This document shows positions 20,337 through 33,500 of a DNA stretch of 64,000 nt, piece by piece. The notes under the pieces are model-generated. The model was given only the letters and a program-made list of their open reading frames with translations, had not been told where the DNA came from and did not search any database. The position numbers and the translations under genes are program-made. The DNA comes from Marsupella aquatica. Lineage: Eukaryota > Marchantiophyta. The stretch covers positions 13,702,001-13,766,000 of the forward strand of contig OZ316897.1 in NCBI GenBank assembly GCA_973895155.1, read 5' to 3'. Every line of letters starts with the position of its first letter. Position 1 is the first letter of the stretch.

Positions 20337-23300
20337 ATGCCGGAAGGGGACGATTCCATCTTGCCCGATTACCAACCATGGATCCAGAGCGCGAGCGCTC
20401 AGGCGGAGGAGCTGCAGAAGAATTTGGTGGAGGGTAAGGAGCAGGCCTTGCACACGGCCCGCGTCCACATTGGGCAGCTCTATGATGCCTCGTCGGTGCA
20501 GCTAGGCATTGTTCAGGCACGGTTGATTTTCACTTCCATACCCCGCCCGATTACTTCCCTTTGCGTTTGTTCAAATTTTAGCTTGCTTTGTGGATTGAAG
20601 TGTTTGGAGAATTAGGCTTTTGTTGCGAACTGTTTGGTGTTCCTTTGCTTTACCTGGGTCCCAATTGGAGGAGGAAGACTGACGAATTCCAAACGAGGTA
20701 TGCTAATTGTGATGGAGTGTACTGACACTGGTATTCGGTTGTGTTCGAGATTCAGGAAGCGATCAACAAGTCTACAGTAGAGTACAAAATTTATGAAAAC
20801 CTCTTTTTTGGCAAATTGAAAGGTGCCAATTCTGTCCCTAAATGATATATATTCTCTCTGTCTGTCTCTCTTTCCGTCCGATGTCTGTCTGCCTTTTTCT
20901 CTCTCTTGCATGGTTGTGCGTCGACGTAATTACCTCGGAGATTCACTTGTTAGGTCGAAGATATCTGGCAATGAGTGATGCAGAACACACGTCATGCTGC
21001 TGTTTAGAGCTGCGAAGAAGCTTCGGAAGTGCACATGTTTTTCCGGTCGATCCTGATCGGTTCATTTGCGATTCTTATTACAGCGTTTAGACTCTAATCG
21101 ATAAGTGTGAAGCGGGGAGGACCCATTGCCATGCACTGATAGGAAAATAAAGTTGAAACAGAGTCGGCAGTATGGGAACCCTAAGTAACCCTCTCGATTG
21201 TAACCTTACTGTCCAGAATGGGCGTTTGAATTTGACTTGTGTGCGCTTGCAGAGGGCGTTTATGCAGTACAAGAGCACCCAAATATTGCTACAGGAGTCG
21301 GCATTGCTGGCTCTTTGCTTTTGATGAGAAGTAAGGCTGTCACTCCATTTGTTCCAAGATGGTGATATTATCATGGATATTCATGGATGCGTACTTCGCT
21401 GTGCGCAAAAAACATATCTAATTGGAGGTTTTGTTACCACCTATTCCATCTCGTTACAGGACCAAGGCGATTTTTATGGCGGAACACCATTGGAAGATTT
21501 CAAACTGAAGAGGTATATTTGTCCATCCGTGACTTATTGGTAGTGTAATTGTAAATATGACAGGAAAAGCAGTCTTCTGTGCAGAAATCGATGTTGGTTG
21601 ATACACAAACTGAAGCTGAGTGTTCCTTGATTTTTCATGATCCCACAAATTAACTCAGTTCAGGGATGACTACTTGCAGCAATTGGTGTTATCTGCTGAG
21701 AAATCCGTAAAGGAACTCCGCCAATCAGTTGACTTGCTGAAAAATGAAGGCAGAAAGCTGGAGGTTTGTACCTTTTCCCCGCTTTGGACAGTCCTCCTTT
21801 TCCTGACTATATTCTTATGATCGCATAGTCAAATCATTTTGTAGATGCGGAGTTGGATGAGCACGTTTTGCGTTGAAGGTAATTATTCCCTTTCAGATCA
21901 GAACATCCTCCATCTGAAACTTCTTATACGATGAAAAATACTAACAAGAGCAGTTTATGTCCACGACAAATTATATATGCTGCTGTGCATAGCAAAAGCG
22001 TTGGAGTGCAGTTGGGGATGCCTTTGATCATTTGGCTACCCATTATTGCAAATTAGCAGTTTAATTTGAAGCTGACCTTTGAGAACGGACGCGTGCTTTT
22101 TATTCTCAAAGATTTTTATGGCTCAGAATAAGAAACGAGGCAAGGGCTCTCAGAAGATCGTCTATTGAACGTCGTGTTAATATGAAGTTTCTAATCACGC
22201 AGGAAAGGGCGAAGCTTGCCGAGGAGGAGTTGACGAGAGGACGATCGAAACTCAAGTATGTTCATAACTTGTGACCAACTATGTCTCTTTACAGCATCCT
22301 TAACCTCTATCCCTAAATGGGTTTTTTTGGTTTGTTTTTGTATTTTCAAAAATTGGGAAATGTGATCCTCGATGGTCACGGAATTATCATGACCTTTCAC
22401 GGAATTATCTGAACAATAGCCTACCACCGTAGTGATTTTGAGGTTCGCGCCAAATATATGTACTTCAGGAAATTTAGACTCATAATGGCGATATTCTAGG
22501 GTGTCATTACGAAATCCGGGAAAAGTTTTCCCATTAATGTAGAGACTATCCACGAATATGTCAATGTTATCGCGGGAAACAACAGTTTTCGAAAAATCTA
22601 GAGAATAGATCTATGGAGGTGCGTTTTCTCCCGAAAACAAAATGTGAAATTAGAATTTCGCACTGGGGATGCGATCGACAGAGAAATAGAGCATCCAGTC
22701 GTACCTCCAAATGTGTTTTTTAGGTGGTGATTTACTTATTGTCGTCGCACAGTTCATTTGCGTTGATTCGTAGTCTTGCCACTCCTAGGAGGTCATATGC
22801 CGTAACATACCCGTTATGACTGTTCTGAAACAATTGTAATCATGAGTTGATCTAATTTGTGCTAACCTCTTTGTGATTGATGCCTGGATTAGACTATGGC
22901 TAGCAGCTTGTTTCCTTTGTGGATTTATAAAATGCCTGTGCTTCTCTTTTGAGAGTAAATTTGTTTGTCACAATGTGTGTTCACTCGTCTGAATCAGAAA
23001 TGCTGGGAGCCAGCTGCGGAGCCTAGTGAGCACGGTCTACAAGACCGAGCGTCAAGCAAGAAGTGAGTTCCACATTTCTGCCTCCCCTTTTGCCTATCTT
23101 TTGGTTATTGTTGATTTTCTACAAACTACCATTCAGATGAATTTTCTGAGATTAATCTAAAATTGAACAGAGAAATTTACTTGGATGTATCCAATTCAGC
23201 TGCAGGTCAATATTGGGCTCATTTACTTGGATGCTTATTTCAACATTCATCACCAGGTCACTACAAATAGTGAATGTTTTCTTTGCGAACATGATGCAGG

Positions 23301-23895
23301 TCTTGTGGATGATTTGAGGGAGCTTCCCGGTCGCCAAGCCCTGAAGTTGCGTGCTGAGGTATGTTGACTTTTTTTTCAGAGTGAAAAGTGCATAAACGGG
23401 ACTGTTGCCTTTAGTGTATTCACAAGCTGTATAAGGTCTGCTGGCATCAGTTGGTGTTTGAATCCTGAATCCTGAGTTGTGGTAATAGTTATGAATTATA
23501 CACACTTGTACTGACCAATTGAGAAAGACTTATAGTCATTTAGGAACTGAAGTAGGTTTATCTCCTTTTGCGATCATTTTTGGAGGGCTGAGTTTTGCAA
23601 ATTAAAGCCATGCAGCTGTGTGATGGGCTTAATTTCGTTCATTTCTACTCAATCACAGTAACGACACTGCGACTGTGCTGAGTAATAACTGCGACTGAGC
23701 TGAGTAACAAATCAGCTAAGAACGCCACTAATATACTGTTGCTGTCAAGAGCAGACTGCTCTAAAGATGTGCTTGAACTAATATTTGTTGTCTTGCTAAC
23801 AGGTAGCCTCAATGGCAGCGGAGGCAAAATCTCAACGGTCAAGCTTGGATAAGGATGTGGTGAAGATCGTAAACAAGTATGGAATCAACGCATGA
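20337..23895 (+). CDS. RHIP1: RHIP1-like protein (RGS1-HXK1 interacting protein family), 9 exons
   Basis: Coding exons: 20337-20516, 20756-20822, 21253-21330, 21460-21512, 21659-21763, 22203-22255, 22998-23062, 23300-23358 and 23803-23895. They join in frame to 250 residues ending TGA. The N-terminus is hydrophilic. A short hydrophobic segment at about residues 90-108 (EHPNIATGVGIAGSLLLM) is followed by a basic RRPRRFLWRNTIGRF motif, then a long predicted coiled coil (about 120-215), and LRELPGRQALKLRAEVASM near the end. This layout fits the plant protein known in Arabidopsis as RHIP1, reported to bind RGS1 and hexokinase 1 in glucose sensing. The name rests on remembered similarity. Exon 1 has no strong GT donor at its end: the frame is kept by a GC donor (CAG|GCACGG after 20516) or by a weak GT (ATT|GTTCAG after 20510); both are phase 0. 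Confidence 0.82.
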
Positions 23896-24969
23896 GTCAC
23901 TCGATCGTTGTCGGGCGAGTCCTGAACAAGATATTTCTGGCCGCCCTCACAAATTGCAGTTTTGAAACCTCTACTCTGGACACAGGGCACTACACTTTTT
24001 GGCACTTCGCAAAGTAGATCAAGCTCTCCAAGACGCAGGTGTTGTTTCTTGACTATATGATCTGCCACCAATCAGCAAATTGAGCTGCATAAACTTTGCA
24101 AAATGCATCAATGTCGGAGTACAAATGTTCGATGAGAATCACTTAATTCTTCCCTGAAAGAGATGCACTTCATTAAGGAATTTTCTCCCACCCTACTTCT
24201 AAGAAGAGCCATATTTGAGTCATGGCTGGGGGAGTGCCAGAGCAATCTGAAGCAGTCTTGCTGATTTCTTTGTTGCACTCATGTAGATCTCTTTTGTTGG
24301 ACTTCTCACATGTCTCCTAAGAAAATCCCTGTTTCTTGTCTCTTTTTGAATTTCAAGTGTGATTTTCCCTCGAAAATCTTTAATCATATCTTTTTCGGTA
24401 GGGGCCACTTTTAGTTGGGCCCATAGAAGAGCGAGTAATACCCGTGGGAACAGACAAAATTAACTGATGAGAGTGTGGTCTCAAGGAAGCTTCTCTCTCT
24501 TTATAGATGTTTGTTTTGAAAGGAAGCTTCCTTCTGTTTTGTCTAGTGCAAAGTTTTGAGGGGCTACTATTGCCCACTATGCCATGGTAACAAAGCAGGT
24601 AAACACGCTAATCCTTAAAATATGTTTGGCTCTTCTACTTTAAACATTTCCCCCCCTTCTCTTCCTGCTTGAAGAGAAACCCAAATTACTTTTGCTATTT
24701 TGATTATTTCTCTTTCTTCATTTTTCTTTATTTCTTGTTTCTTGGTGATTGAACACCCATATCTGATTTTCCTAGATTAATTTCTGACCATCAGATTTCC
24801 TTGGATTTAAGGAATGGGGTCCGTGGCTAGATGAAAATCTGGGTTGCTAATAGGAAACAAACCAGAAGCAAATTTCTAGCCAAAAGTGGCCAATACTTTG
24901 GGAGAGGTGGAATCTAGTAAATTTTAGCCAGTAAAGAAAAGATGACTCCTCTTTTCGCACGAATTTGGT
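23896..24969. other. 3' flank of the RHIP1-like gene and intergenic sequence
   Basis: The first few hundred bases are probably the 3' UTR. The rest is T-rich without recognised genes or clear repeats. Confidence 0.4.
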
Positions 24970-25565
24970 CCGCTCACATTTACTGTTCTTTGAGTGTGGC
25001 CACTTTTTTGGGCTTTAGACAACTGCGCTGTAATCAGACACTCTGTACCTGATCCGAATACTGTTATCCATTCCATCACGGATCACTTGGACCACTTACT
25101 CCGCTACAACTAATGGTTCTCGGAATCTGACCACTTTTTCCGACTCTACACAACTGGGCTGTAATCCGACACTATGTCGCTGATTCGATTACTATAATCC
25201 ATTGCTAATTACGGATCACTGACTCCTTTACTGTTCTTGGAACCTGACCACTTTTTCCTACTTTACAGAACTAGGTTGTAATCCAACACTACCTATCCGA
25301 TCCAATTACTGTAACCCATTTTTAGTTACAGATCATTTACTCCTTTACTGTTCTCGGAATCTGACCACTATTTCCAATTTTACACAGCTGGGCTGTGATC
25401 CAAAATTTCATAGCTGGTTACTATAATCCACTGCTAGTTACAGATCACTCCCTCCATTACAGTTCCTGGAATCTGACCACTTCTTTTGACTTTACAGAAC
25501 TGGGCTGTAATCTGACACTACATGCATGTATCAAATTACTGCAATGCACTGCTAGTTATGGATAT
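24970..25565. repeat. Satellite-like tandem array, five units of about 117 bp
   Basis: Successive units share TACTGTTCTYGGAATCTGAC, CACTTTTTCCGACTTTACA, CTGGGCTGTAATCCGACACT and GATTACTGTAATCCATTGC, ending in TAGTTACGGATCACT. Units begin near 24978, 25106, 25223, 25340 and 25456. Units differ by 10-20 percent by eye. A sixth unit lies at 26014-26142 beyond an inserted element. Confidence 0.88.
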
Positions 25566-26013
25566 AGCTAAGGACAGTTGCTTCTTTTTAATGAGAGATT
25601 TTATTGACCGTATACGTGGTTGGCTTGTAGATATTAGCTTCATTACTCGTTCCTTGAATATATAGCCTCATTACTAGTTCATTGAATATAAATAGAGATG
25701 AAGAAAAAAAAAAAACTTATAGAATAAAGCATCCTATGTTATCTCTTGTATATATTTGTCTTATCCTTAGTTTTGTTCACATTCACTTTGTCCTTATTCA
25801 GAGTCCAATTTAGTCTTTATTTAGATTCCAATTTTGTACTTATTTTCGAGTAGGCTGTCTTTACATGGAGTTAAAGTCTAGAGGTTTCACTCTAAACACC
25901 CTAGCCCTTGAAACTAAAGTAGATTATGTTCGCAAGTTAATACTAAAGTAATGAAGGCTTACAGTGCTTTAGTGATAGCAACCTAAAGTGACTAAAAATC
26001 ATCCAGGTTACCT
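25566..26013 (+). mobile_element. Dispersed repeat inserted in the 117-bp array
   Basis: It interrupts the array between unit 5 (ending TAGTTATGGA) and unit 6 (beginning TTAACGGATCAC). Inside are TAAATAGAGATGAAG plus an A-run, then AAGTCTAGAGGTTTCACTCT near 25874. The segment at about 4340-4520 has the same layout (ACATAGATGAGGAG plus A-run, then TCTAGAAGCTTCACTCTAGA). This makes it another copy of the CTAGAGGCTTCACTCTAG repeat. The edges TATGGA and TAACGGA may be diverged remains of a target duplication; this is not certain. Confidence 0.55.
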
Positions 26014-26142
26014 TAACGGATCACATTTACTGTTCTAGGAATCTGGCCACTATTTTCGACTTTATATAGCTGGGCTGTAATCGGACACTACGTAACCGAT
26101 CCGATTACTGTAATCCCTTGTCAGTTACGGATCAGTTACTGT
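26014..26142. repeat. Sixth 117-bp array unit, in the PIFI-like gene promoter region
   Basis: ACTGTTCTAGGAATCTGGCC, GCTGGGCTGTAATCGGACAC and CCGATTACTGTAATCCC match the array at 24970-25565. It ends about 160 bp before the PIFI-like start codon at 26300, so the gene's promoter lies in or directly beside array DNA. Confidence 0.85.
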
Positions 26143-26299
26143 AAAGTGAAGGTCGTCGCGCAATGTGATCAGACTAGACTGCTTTCGTGGTCGAGGACGC
26201 ATTTCATTTCGAGCTCAGAACACAGAGCTCGAGCGGCAGCGCGAGTGATTCGAAGCTTGTGTTCAGTTGGGGTGAGTCGATCGATTGAGGCGAGACAAG

Positions 26300-29200
26300 A
26301 TGGCGAGCTCGGTAGCGAAGATTGCCACGGCGGCGAGCACAATCCTGAAGTATTCATCTCCGTTGGGGAATTGCCCTGCTTCTCGAACGCGGCTGTCTTC
26401 TCTACAGACGAGCTCTGGTATGGCTCAAGAAATAGCGCGAAGAAAGGTCCATTTGGTTGGCTTCGTTTGCATGATTTCGCTTCTGACAAAGTTTTCAGCG
26501 AAGCTGGGGCATGTATGTTTCTGTGATTGTGAGCGAGTTGGATGTTTTTTTGGGAGGGGATGTCTCAAATCGTGAGTGCGGATTTAAGTTTCTGTCGGTT
26601 TTCAGCCAATTTTGGTGTCTCGATTGGGGCCCTTTGGCGGTGTGGACCTCGAATTTTGGAGGCCTGTGTTGTGTTGTCGAAGACTCGTGAATTGGGTGTG
26701 AGATACTGGAGTTCCTTGTCAACTTCTTCCGTTGCGAATTGTGTCTTTTGCTTTTGGCTTCGTCACGCGAGACAGCTGGTTTGGTGCCCCATAACAGTGA
26801 GAGTGTTGGTGATGTTTTTGAACCTGCACGGCTTTATCTTGTGAATCAGCGTTTATCGTCCAATGAAACTCCTCATGCTGTCTTGAACGTGGATAGTTTC
26901 CAATTCGACGGTCAAGACTTGAAACCTTTTGTTCTGATGCCTACAAAGCTTGAAATAGGTCCGAGTGAGTTTCAAAGTATTTCAGAGATTTGCTCGACAC
27001 TACTGGAAGATCCTTCTCCCGTGAATTTCGTGAGACTGGATAATTTTCAGCACTTTTGTCAGATTTGCTCACTCGCTGCGAGTTCGGCTTATACTCAGTG
27101 GTTGTAATTCTCATAAAGCCTGTAGTGAGGGTCACTGAAGGTTTCGTAAACCTGAAAAACGTCAGGTCCTATCAGTTCCGAAATACTGTCAGAGATTCCA
27201 GAGCACTTCATGAGCCACTTTCCCTCAACTCCCTCCTCCCGCCAACTTTTTCTTTCCTTCCTTCCCCGCCCTCTAATCCTTCCAGGCGAGTTGTCCTTTC
27301 ATAGGTCCCGGGTGGAGCGTCTTCTGCTCCTCGACTTTTTGGAAGGTTTCTGCACTAAACATATCCGTTGGTCAATGATCAGTGTCATATACATACTAAA
27401 CGAAGGATTTGTGCGAATTGGTAGAATCGAATCCCAGTTCTTCAATTTCCAAAAACTTCCGTAGTACACTCTAGGCTTTGGCCTCTGAAATCTACGTCCA
27501 GGAATATTTCTGGTCTCAGGGTCTGCTGTCACTCCCAGAGATAGGGTTCTGTCTGCGTCGAGTTTGCCTTTCGAGTTGGCATGTGATGGAGTGATTTTAG
27601 GTGGTATGCTCCGTGTGGGTCCGAAGGGTTCTTGAGAGCTGGTTTGTTGTTTGCTGCTACTTGAGTACTGGATACTTGTCCTCCTGCTTGGGCTATTGGC
27701 GAAAGGGAGACAGACTTGCTTCTCACAAGTTTTTAAGGGAGATATACGTAATTTGCACTGCTTGCAGGTATAAATGGATTTTCTCAGTTGGTTTCACGCC
27801 CTCGTCGAGTGCACCTGAGACGAAGGGCCGCTTCAGTAAAGATTTGTGCAGTAGCTACTACGGACAAGGTTCTGGAAAAGTGAGTCACCACAACCGCTTT
27901 TCCCCGTTTAAAAAAATTATTTCGTATTCGTTGTGGACGCTTACTCGAACGCCGCGCCATCAGGTGCATGTGGAGGGCTCATCCTGGATAAAATCCTTGA
28001 ACTGCACGGTTTGAACTGGCAAGCAAATCCCTAATGTTCATATTGGAGTTCTTCCGTTGTAGCCCTCCTGCTTTGGCTCCTCCCAGACAAGAATGTCTGT
28101 ACTGGTTTGCTTGAAAGTTCATTTGTGCTGAGCGGAGCCCTTCGATTGTCGGTCAAATTCTGAAGAGAAAACAATACCTCTCAGATAACAGACCAATTCC
28201 TCAAGTGGGCTCGTCTAAACTTCCTGTATGATTCGATTTAGACTGTTGCTGTCAAGAAGGTGTCGGTTTTTCCTTGAACTACATTTGAGGCGTGGCTGCT
28301 AAAATTGCTTACGACATAAAGTGAAACGATTCCTATGGAGTTGATAGCAAGAATGAACATGGTTGCTCTTGACAACATCGATTGTCTAAGAATAGCAGAA
28401 GTAAGCCGTAACGCTATCCCGATTTAGCTGTTAAATGAATTTTGGGTATATACCCTTAAACCCAAAATATTGGAATGCTCATGATGGTCAGGAATCAAGT
28501 TGCATCTGCTTTTTTTGCAACCCACTCCCTAGATCTCCACAGTTAGGACACGGCTATATCTGACAGACCTTTGGTGTGCAACATAAGTTTAGATGTCCAG
28601 GTGAGCAGCATATTTTTGATGTATTTATGGTGAGAACGTGCTTAAATAATAAGTCTCCATATTCTGATAAAGTGGTATGTGACTTCTTTAACAGGTATTC
28701 CCTTCCAACATGGGCAGAGTTTGAAATGGGCCATTCTACTGTGTATTGGGAGACAGCGACAGGTGAAGCACCAGCGTCTGTAAGTATCAGTTGCTGGCAG
28801 AAATACCCATTCTTTGCTCCCATCAGCAATTTGATGACGAATGCGACATCCTGTCTCCATTGTCGCTGTGAAATCAATGTGAACTGAACTATTTATGATC
28901 GTTAAAAATTTAGAGTAACTCTGCACTCGTGTTTCTACAGGGTAGTGCTCTTACTATATTCTTCAATCCGTCGGCAAGTGTACTTGAAGCAAGAACAGAA
29001 TATGGGATTGGATTCAACGGTACCGCCCAACAACCTGTGCTTCGCGTCTTGGATTGTAGTCTAGCGTCGTAATTATAGTTTGTATCGGCAGTTGTCTTTG
29101 GCTGCGTGCAGACTAGACGAGGCTTAATTTTATTTTTTCACTAGTTGTGTCAAGAGAAATGGTAATCGCTCCCCTGTTGTGGTTTCCTTCTTTGGTATGT

Positions 29201-30558
29201 CGTGGAATTCTCAGCCAGATTTTCTGTGGGTTTTCTCTCGTTTTTCTTTACTTAATTAGAAATCGTAGCATTTCAACCCATTCGACTCTGCGGAGGATTT
29301 CCTCACTCGTCAGTCGCGTCAGGATCTGCTAGATTGTGACAAGCTAGATATTCTTTGAATCTTCAATTCCACTAAGTTGGATCCGTACTGTATCTACAGG
29401 GGGCTTTAATCAGCCAATCATGTGCGGTGGAGAACCTAGGATCATGACCCCCAAGACACGTGGGGTTGCATGCACTTCGTTTTACTCCATTAAGATCAAT
29501 GTTCCTGAACATGGTATCCTTCGGACCTTGAACTGAGATTACTTGACCAAATTCTCATGGCTACTAAATGTTTGAATGGCACTCAACTTATGGGAGCAGT
29601 TCAATTGATGTCTGTTGCGGAACTAACTTCAGATTATTGTTCCGCAGCTTTGACTCTAGAATTTTCGTTCACGGATGGTACGAGCTGGGATGGTCCTTAT
29701 AAGATTGAATTTGAAGTTCCTGAGAAGTGGAAGAATATGCCAGTCATATTTTTTAACGAGGTAAATTGAAACTATCAGAACCGTAGAGGAATGTTTGAGT
29801 CTGCAAGTACTGTGCCTTTGAGCTTTCGTTCATCTGAAGTTCGTTAAACCATGTCGTTTGGTCTTCCTATGTGCTTGCTATCAATCAGGCGGTTAAATGG
29901 TTAGGGAGTAGGTATGTCGTACTAACAAAGACAGGGTTCTTTTCAAGCCAAAGGGTCTGGACACTAACATGAAGAAGATCAGTAATGAACCACTTGTTTG
30001 ATCAGTGTTGATTCTAAACTGTGCACGATGCCTCCCTCGAAATTGTCTCCTACCGTGCCTGTTCAGGGCTTAGCGCAGACTCTTTCTGCTGAGGGGGCCT
30101 GTGAAAGTGCTATATATCCAGAACCCACTTTTGTACAAGATCGATGTTCGTTTCCTGCAAATTTGACAATAGAAGGGGTAAGTCAGCATCCCCTTGGAAT
30201 TTGTTTTTCACGGACATTCTATGATAAAACTAACCATACGACGTGAGAGAACAGACAAGTTGTTGGAATAATCATTCAGCTGCTCTTTGAAGGTGAAAAG
30301 AAGATCTCATGATACCATGGTTGGGTATAGTCCTCTACATAGTAACAGAGCTGATATTCATTGCAATTCTCTTGCATGGCTAAAATACTGCTGGCTAAAA
30401 TACTGCTTGTTTGTTTCTTCATTGTGTCTGTGCAGGGTAATCGGTGTGACCTTGAATGGGTGCCAGGTTGCACAGATCCAGAGAATCCTTTCTATGACCC
30501 TTTGGCAAATGTGGAAGATGGTTCATGTCCCTACATTAGTGACAGTGACACCGAATAA
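26300..30558 (+). CDS. PIFI: PIFI-like chloroplast protein (post-illumination chlorophyll fluorescence increase), 8 coding exons
   Basis: Coding exons: 26300-26417, 27768-27879, 28695-28779, 28941-29019, 29400-29513, 29648-29760, 30067-30177 and 30436-30558, all with GT-AG introns. They join to 284 residues. The first 75 or so are Ser/Arg/Ala-rich and lack acidic residues until late, a typical chloroplast transit peptide. The mature part has [52 protein letters not shown] and DRCSFPANLTIEGNRCDL. It ends with a Cys-bounded GCTDP...YDPLANVEDGSC motif (about 255-275) and an acidic tail. These match my memory of plant PIFI, a plastid protein reported to be needed for NDH-dependent plastoquinone reduction in the dark. 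The fold and biochemical activity are not evident from sequence. Intron 1 is long (1.35 kb). It is convergent with the gene at 35-38 kb. Confidence 0.75.
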
Positions 30559-33500
30559 CGAACTGCAAGGGGTGTAACAATATGTCCAAAATTTGACGAC
30601 AATGACGACGAAACCCCATATTGTGCGCAATAGATTATCAAAGCATGTAAGCTTGTAGATGTGCTGACTGTTGTCAAGTACGAGATGATGAGGGATCTTG
30701 AGCACTGACCAGGAGTATTTCCTGCAAGCAGAAGTCATCTCTCGTTGTTGCTAGGGTTGTGTGTACAGTCCTCAAACTGGGTATTATTTAATGAGCTCAG
30801 ATGATAGTCATGTTGACAACTTGAGGAGCGGAGTTGAGTTAGGGTGGGGCTTCGGTGGAGGGCTTGGACCTGTGTAATATATTGCCTATTATTTTCCATT
30901 CTCATTCTGTTCACATCTTGGATTTTGAGCTTCTCCTCCCTCGGGTCCCATGCAAGCTGAACATTCGGAGGTCACTGTCTGACTTCAGAGTTTGTACCTT
31001 CTCATTTGGATATTAGTGCGCTCTTCTGAGCGAGGCAAAAGTTGCATAAGAGCCTTCAATGCTTCATTGGCTTTTAAATTCTAGAATAGCGTCGACAGAA
31101 AATGCGTGTAAAGTATTTAGAGAACCAGGCGTCACAGTTACATTTAAAGTCCCTCGTGTCCATCCTCAGATTACACGTAGTTTTGCATATAATGCGAAGG
31201 TACCGTAGGTGGTTGCGGAGAAAGCGAACCTTCACGTTTTGATGGAAGTGAGAGTAAAGACAGGGATGAGTATAATATTTCGGATCTCTTGTTGGCGAGC
31301 TCCAAAACGTGAATTGTCTTTTGACTTGATAGTACTTCTGAGCTTTGAAAAGTCCATAAATTTGATTGAAGCTTCGAAATTGGGCAGAATAACGTTAAAA
31401 ATCGTTCTGGGGGCTGCAGGGGGAGGAGGGGGGGGGGGGGATTGGGTGGGTGGGAACTGAAATTGAATTGTTTTCGATTTTAGAGGGATCCTTAGAAGCG
31501 GTGCGAGGAAATAGTGTGGCCTCAAGTTGTGGTTATAATGGTGGTACTTCAAAACGATCACTGTTCGGATAAATTTGCTCGAAGCTCCTCAATGTGAATG
31601 ATCCGAGGAAACTTTTGTCGCTCTGGACAGGACAGGCGACGACTCTTTTGATACCATTGAGGACATCTCTCTAACATTGAGGCAGGTGATGACTCTTTTG
31701 ATGTCATTGAACAGTCGAGAAATCTAGTGTTGCCAGTGAGGATACTGCTCTCGCTTCGAGCAATAGATAATCGAATGTTGTTTTGAAGAATACTCCTGTT
31801 ACATTGGACTGTCCATGAATCTACTGCTGTACACAGAATTGGGTTACGTCTGGTCACGATTATGTTGCACCAACTTGTAAAGACACGTCTTTAGTTACTT
31901 TCAAGGTATTGTACTCTTCAGGCAGCACTCTCACACAGTCTCATCAATTTTCCTTGTCATTCAATAGCTAATTGACCGACACACATGAATTCCTGTCCCA
32001 CACCCCATTTTCTGAAGACAGTCGCCGGATTTCCCTTCCTTGAAATCTCTGCGATTTTCAACCACTCTTCCCAATTTTCTATAATGACTCCAGAGATTCT
32101 TCTGTTGAGTATGACTATTAGGCTCGGCTGGGCTATAAAACGGGGGTCCTCATCGGGAGATTTGACCTTGGAGGTTGAAAGATTGTATATCTCAGAAAAT
32201 GTGCGATCTCGTTCCTTAGTAGACTCAGCAAGGTAAGTTACCCATGTGTGAAGGAAATAAAGTAGGCTCTTGAAGCAAGCTTCCAATTGAAAGACTGCAA
32301 AACGGTACCGCGAATCTGCAGAATACTGCACTGTAGAGGCCACTGTCAACGGACCAGAGGACATGTGACATAGAAAAAGAAAGGACACGACAATTTGTGA
32401 TGCACGATATGATGTTCCCCGGTGTTGTAACGAAAAACGTACCTAGGGTTTCGGTGCATTCGTATTGAATAAAGATCATTGGTGCTTATCTCTTTCTCTA
32501 TTAGATCGTAGGGCTGCTTCGTCTTGTTTGTAGCGTGAAGGTGACTCCAGAGGTTGTGACCTGGTCCTTTCTTATTTCTGAGGAGTTCTCTAGATTGATT
32601 CCAATAGTATTAGATTAGTCAATCAACACCACTCAAAAATACGGGGAATATGGGTAATTCCATCGCACACAAATTTGGCATTGACAGTCTTGTAAATCTG
32701 AGGCTCAACTTGTTTTCATTTAAAAGAAGCTTTCTGTTTCGATTCAAGGCGGTGATAATTCGAAGCAACTTGATTGCATGTGCACAAATCCGTGGATTGA
32801 TTCTGCATTCAGGTGTGGATCCTTTGTCACTAATTGCAAAGTGCAAGAAACCTTGGCACGTTGCAATGGTCAACAATTGCAAAGTCACCAAACAAGTAAT
32901 GGACTTAAAATTGGTGGCAACCCCAAAAGATAGCTGTCAAAAGATGGCTGCATGATTGCTAGCCAAGCACGCTGTCCTTTCCCTTGGAATCCAACCATAA
33001 AGGAGAATCGTACACGGGAAAGGGGGCGGGGGTGGTAGTCACAGGGGTGGACAAAACGATATAAACAACCCCAACACAGTATACCGAAGAACCTGGAATG
33101 AGCTTTTTCAAAGATTTGGGCCCATGAACAGTAAAAATGCACATGACAAAGTGACGCTAGCACTGTAGAGGAAATGTAGTTAACGTCACGAAGTCACATA
33201 ATTGAGCCGAGTTTTCAGCTCCCATTGGTTGTGCTGATGACATGTATGAGACAATTCGCCAGTTCAGATATTACTGCCGTTGAACGGTGGGTGGCTCACT
33301 GTCCAAATGTTGTTGGTGGTGTTCTGTAGAGTCTCAGTATCATTTCACGATGGGTGGCCTCATGGTAGATAGACTATAAGGATTCATCAAATCGTCTAGT
33401 GAACCAGGTGTTGATTATAAGAACTGTCTCATCATTCCCCATCGTGCGCTTAAGAAGCTACGTGGGTGTGCTGGTCCTCCAACATTTTTCACTCCTAGTC

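Noticed and set aside
24970-25565. CRISPR-like regular spacing
   Set aside because: Repeats of about 117 bp are contiguous and diverged with no unique spacers, and the genome is a plant.
31957-32388. 143-residue minus-strand open frame
   Set aside because: No recognisable motif, no splice signals or neighbours to support it, and plus-strand frames overlap it; not strong enough to call.
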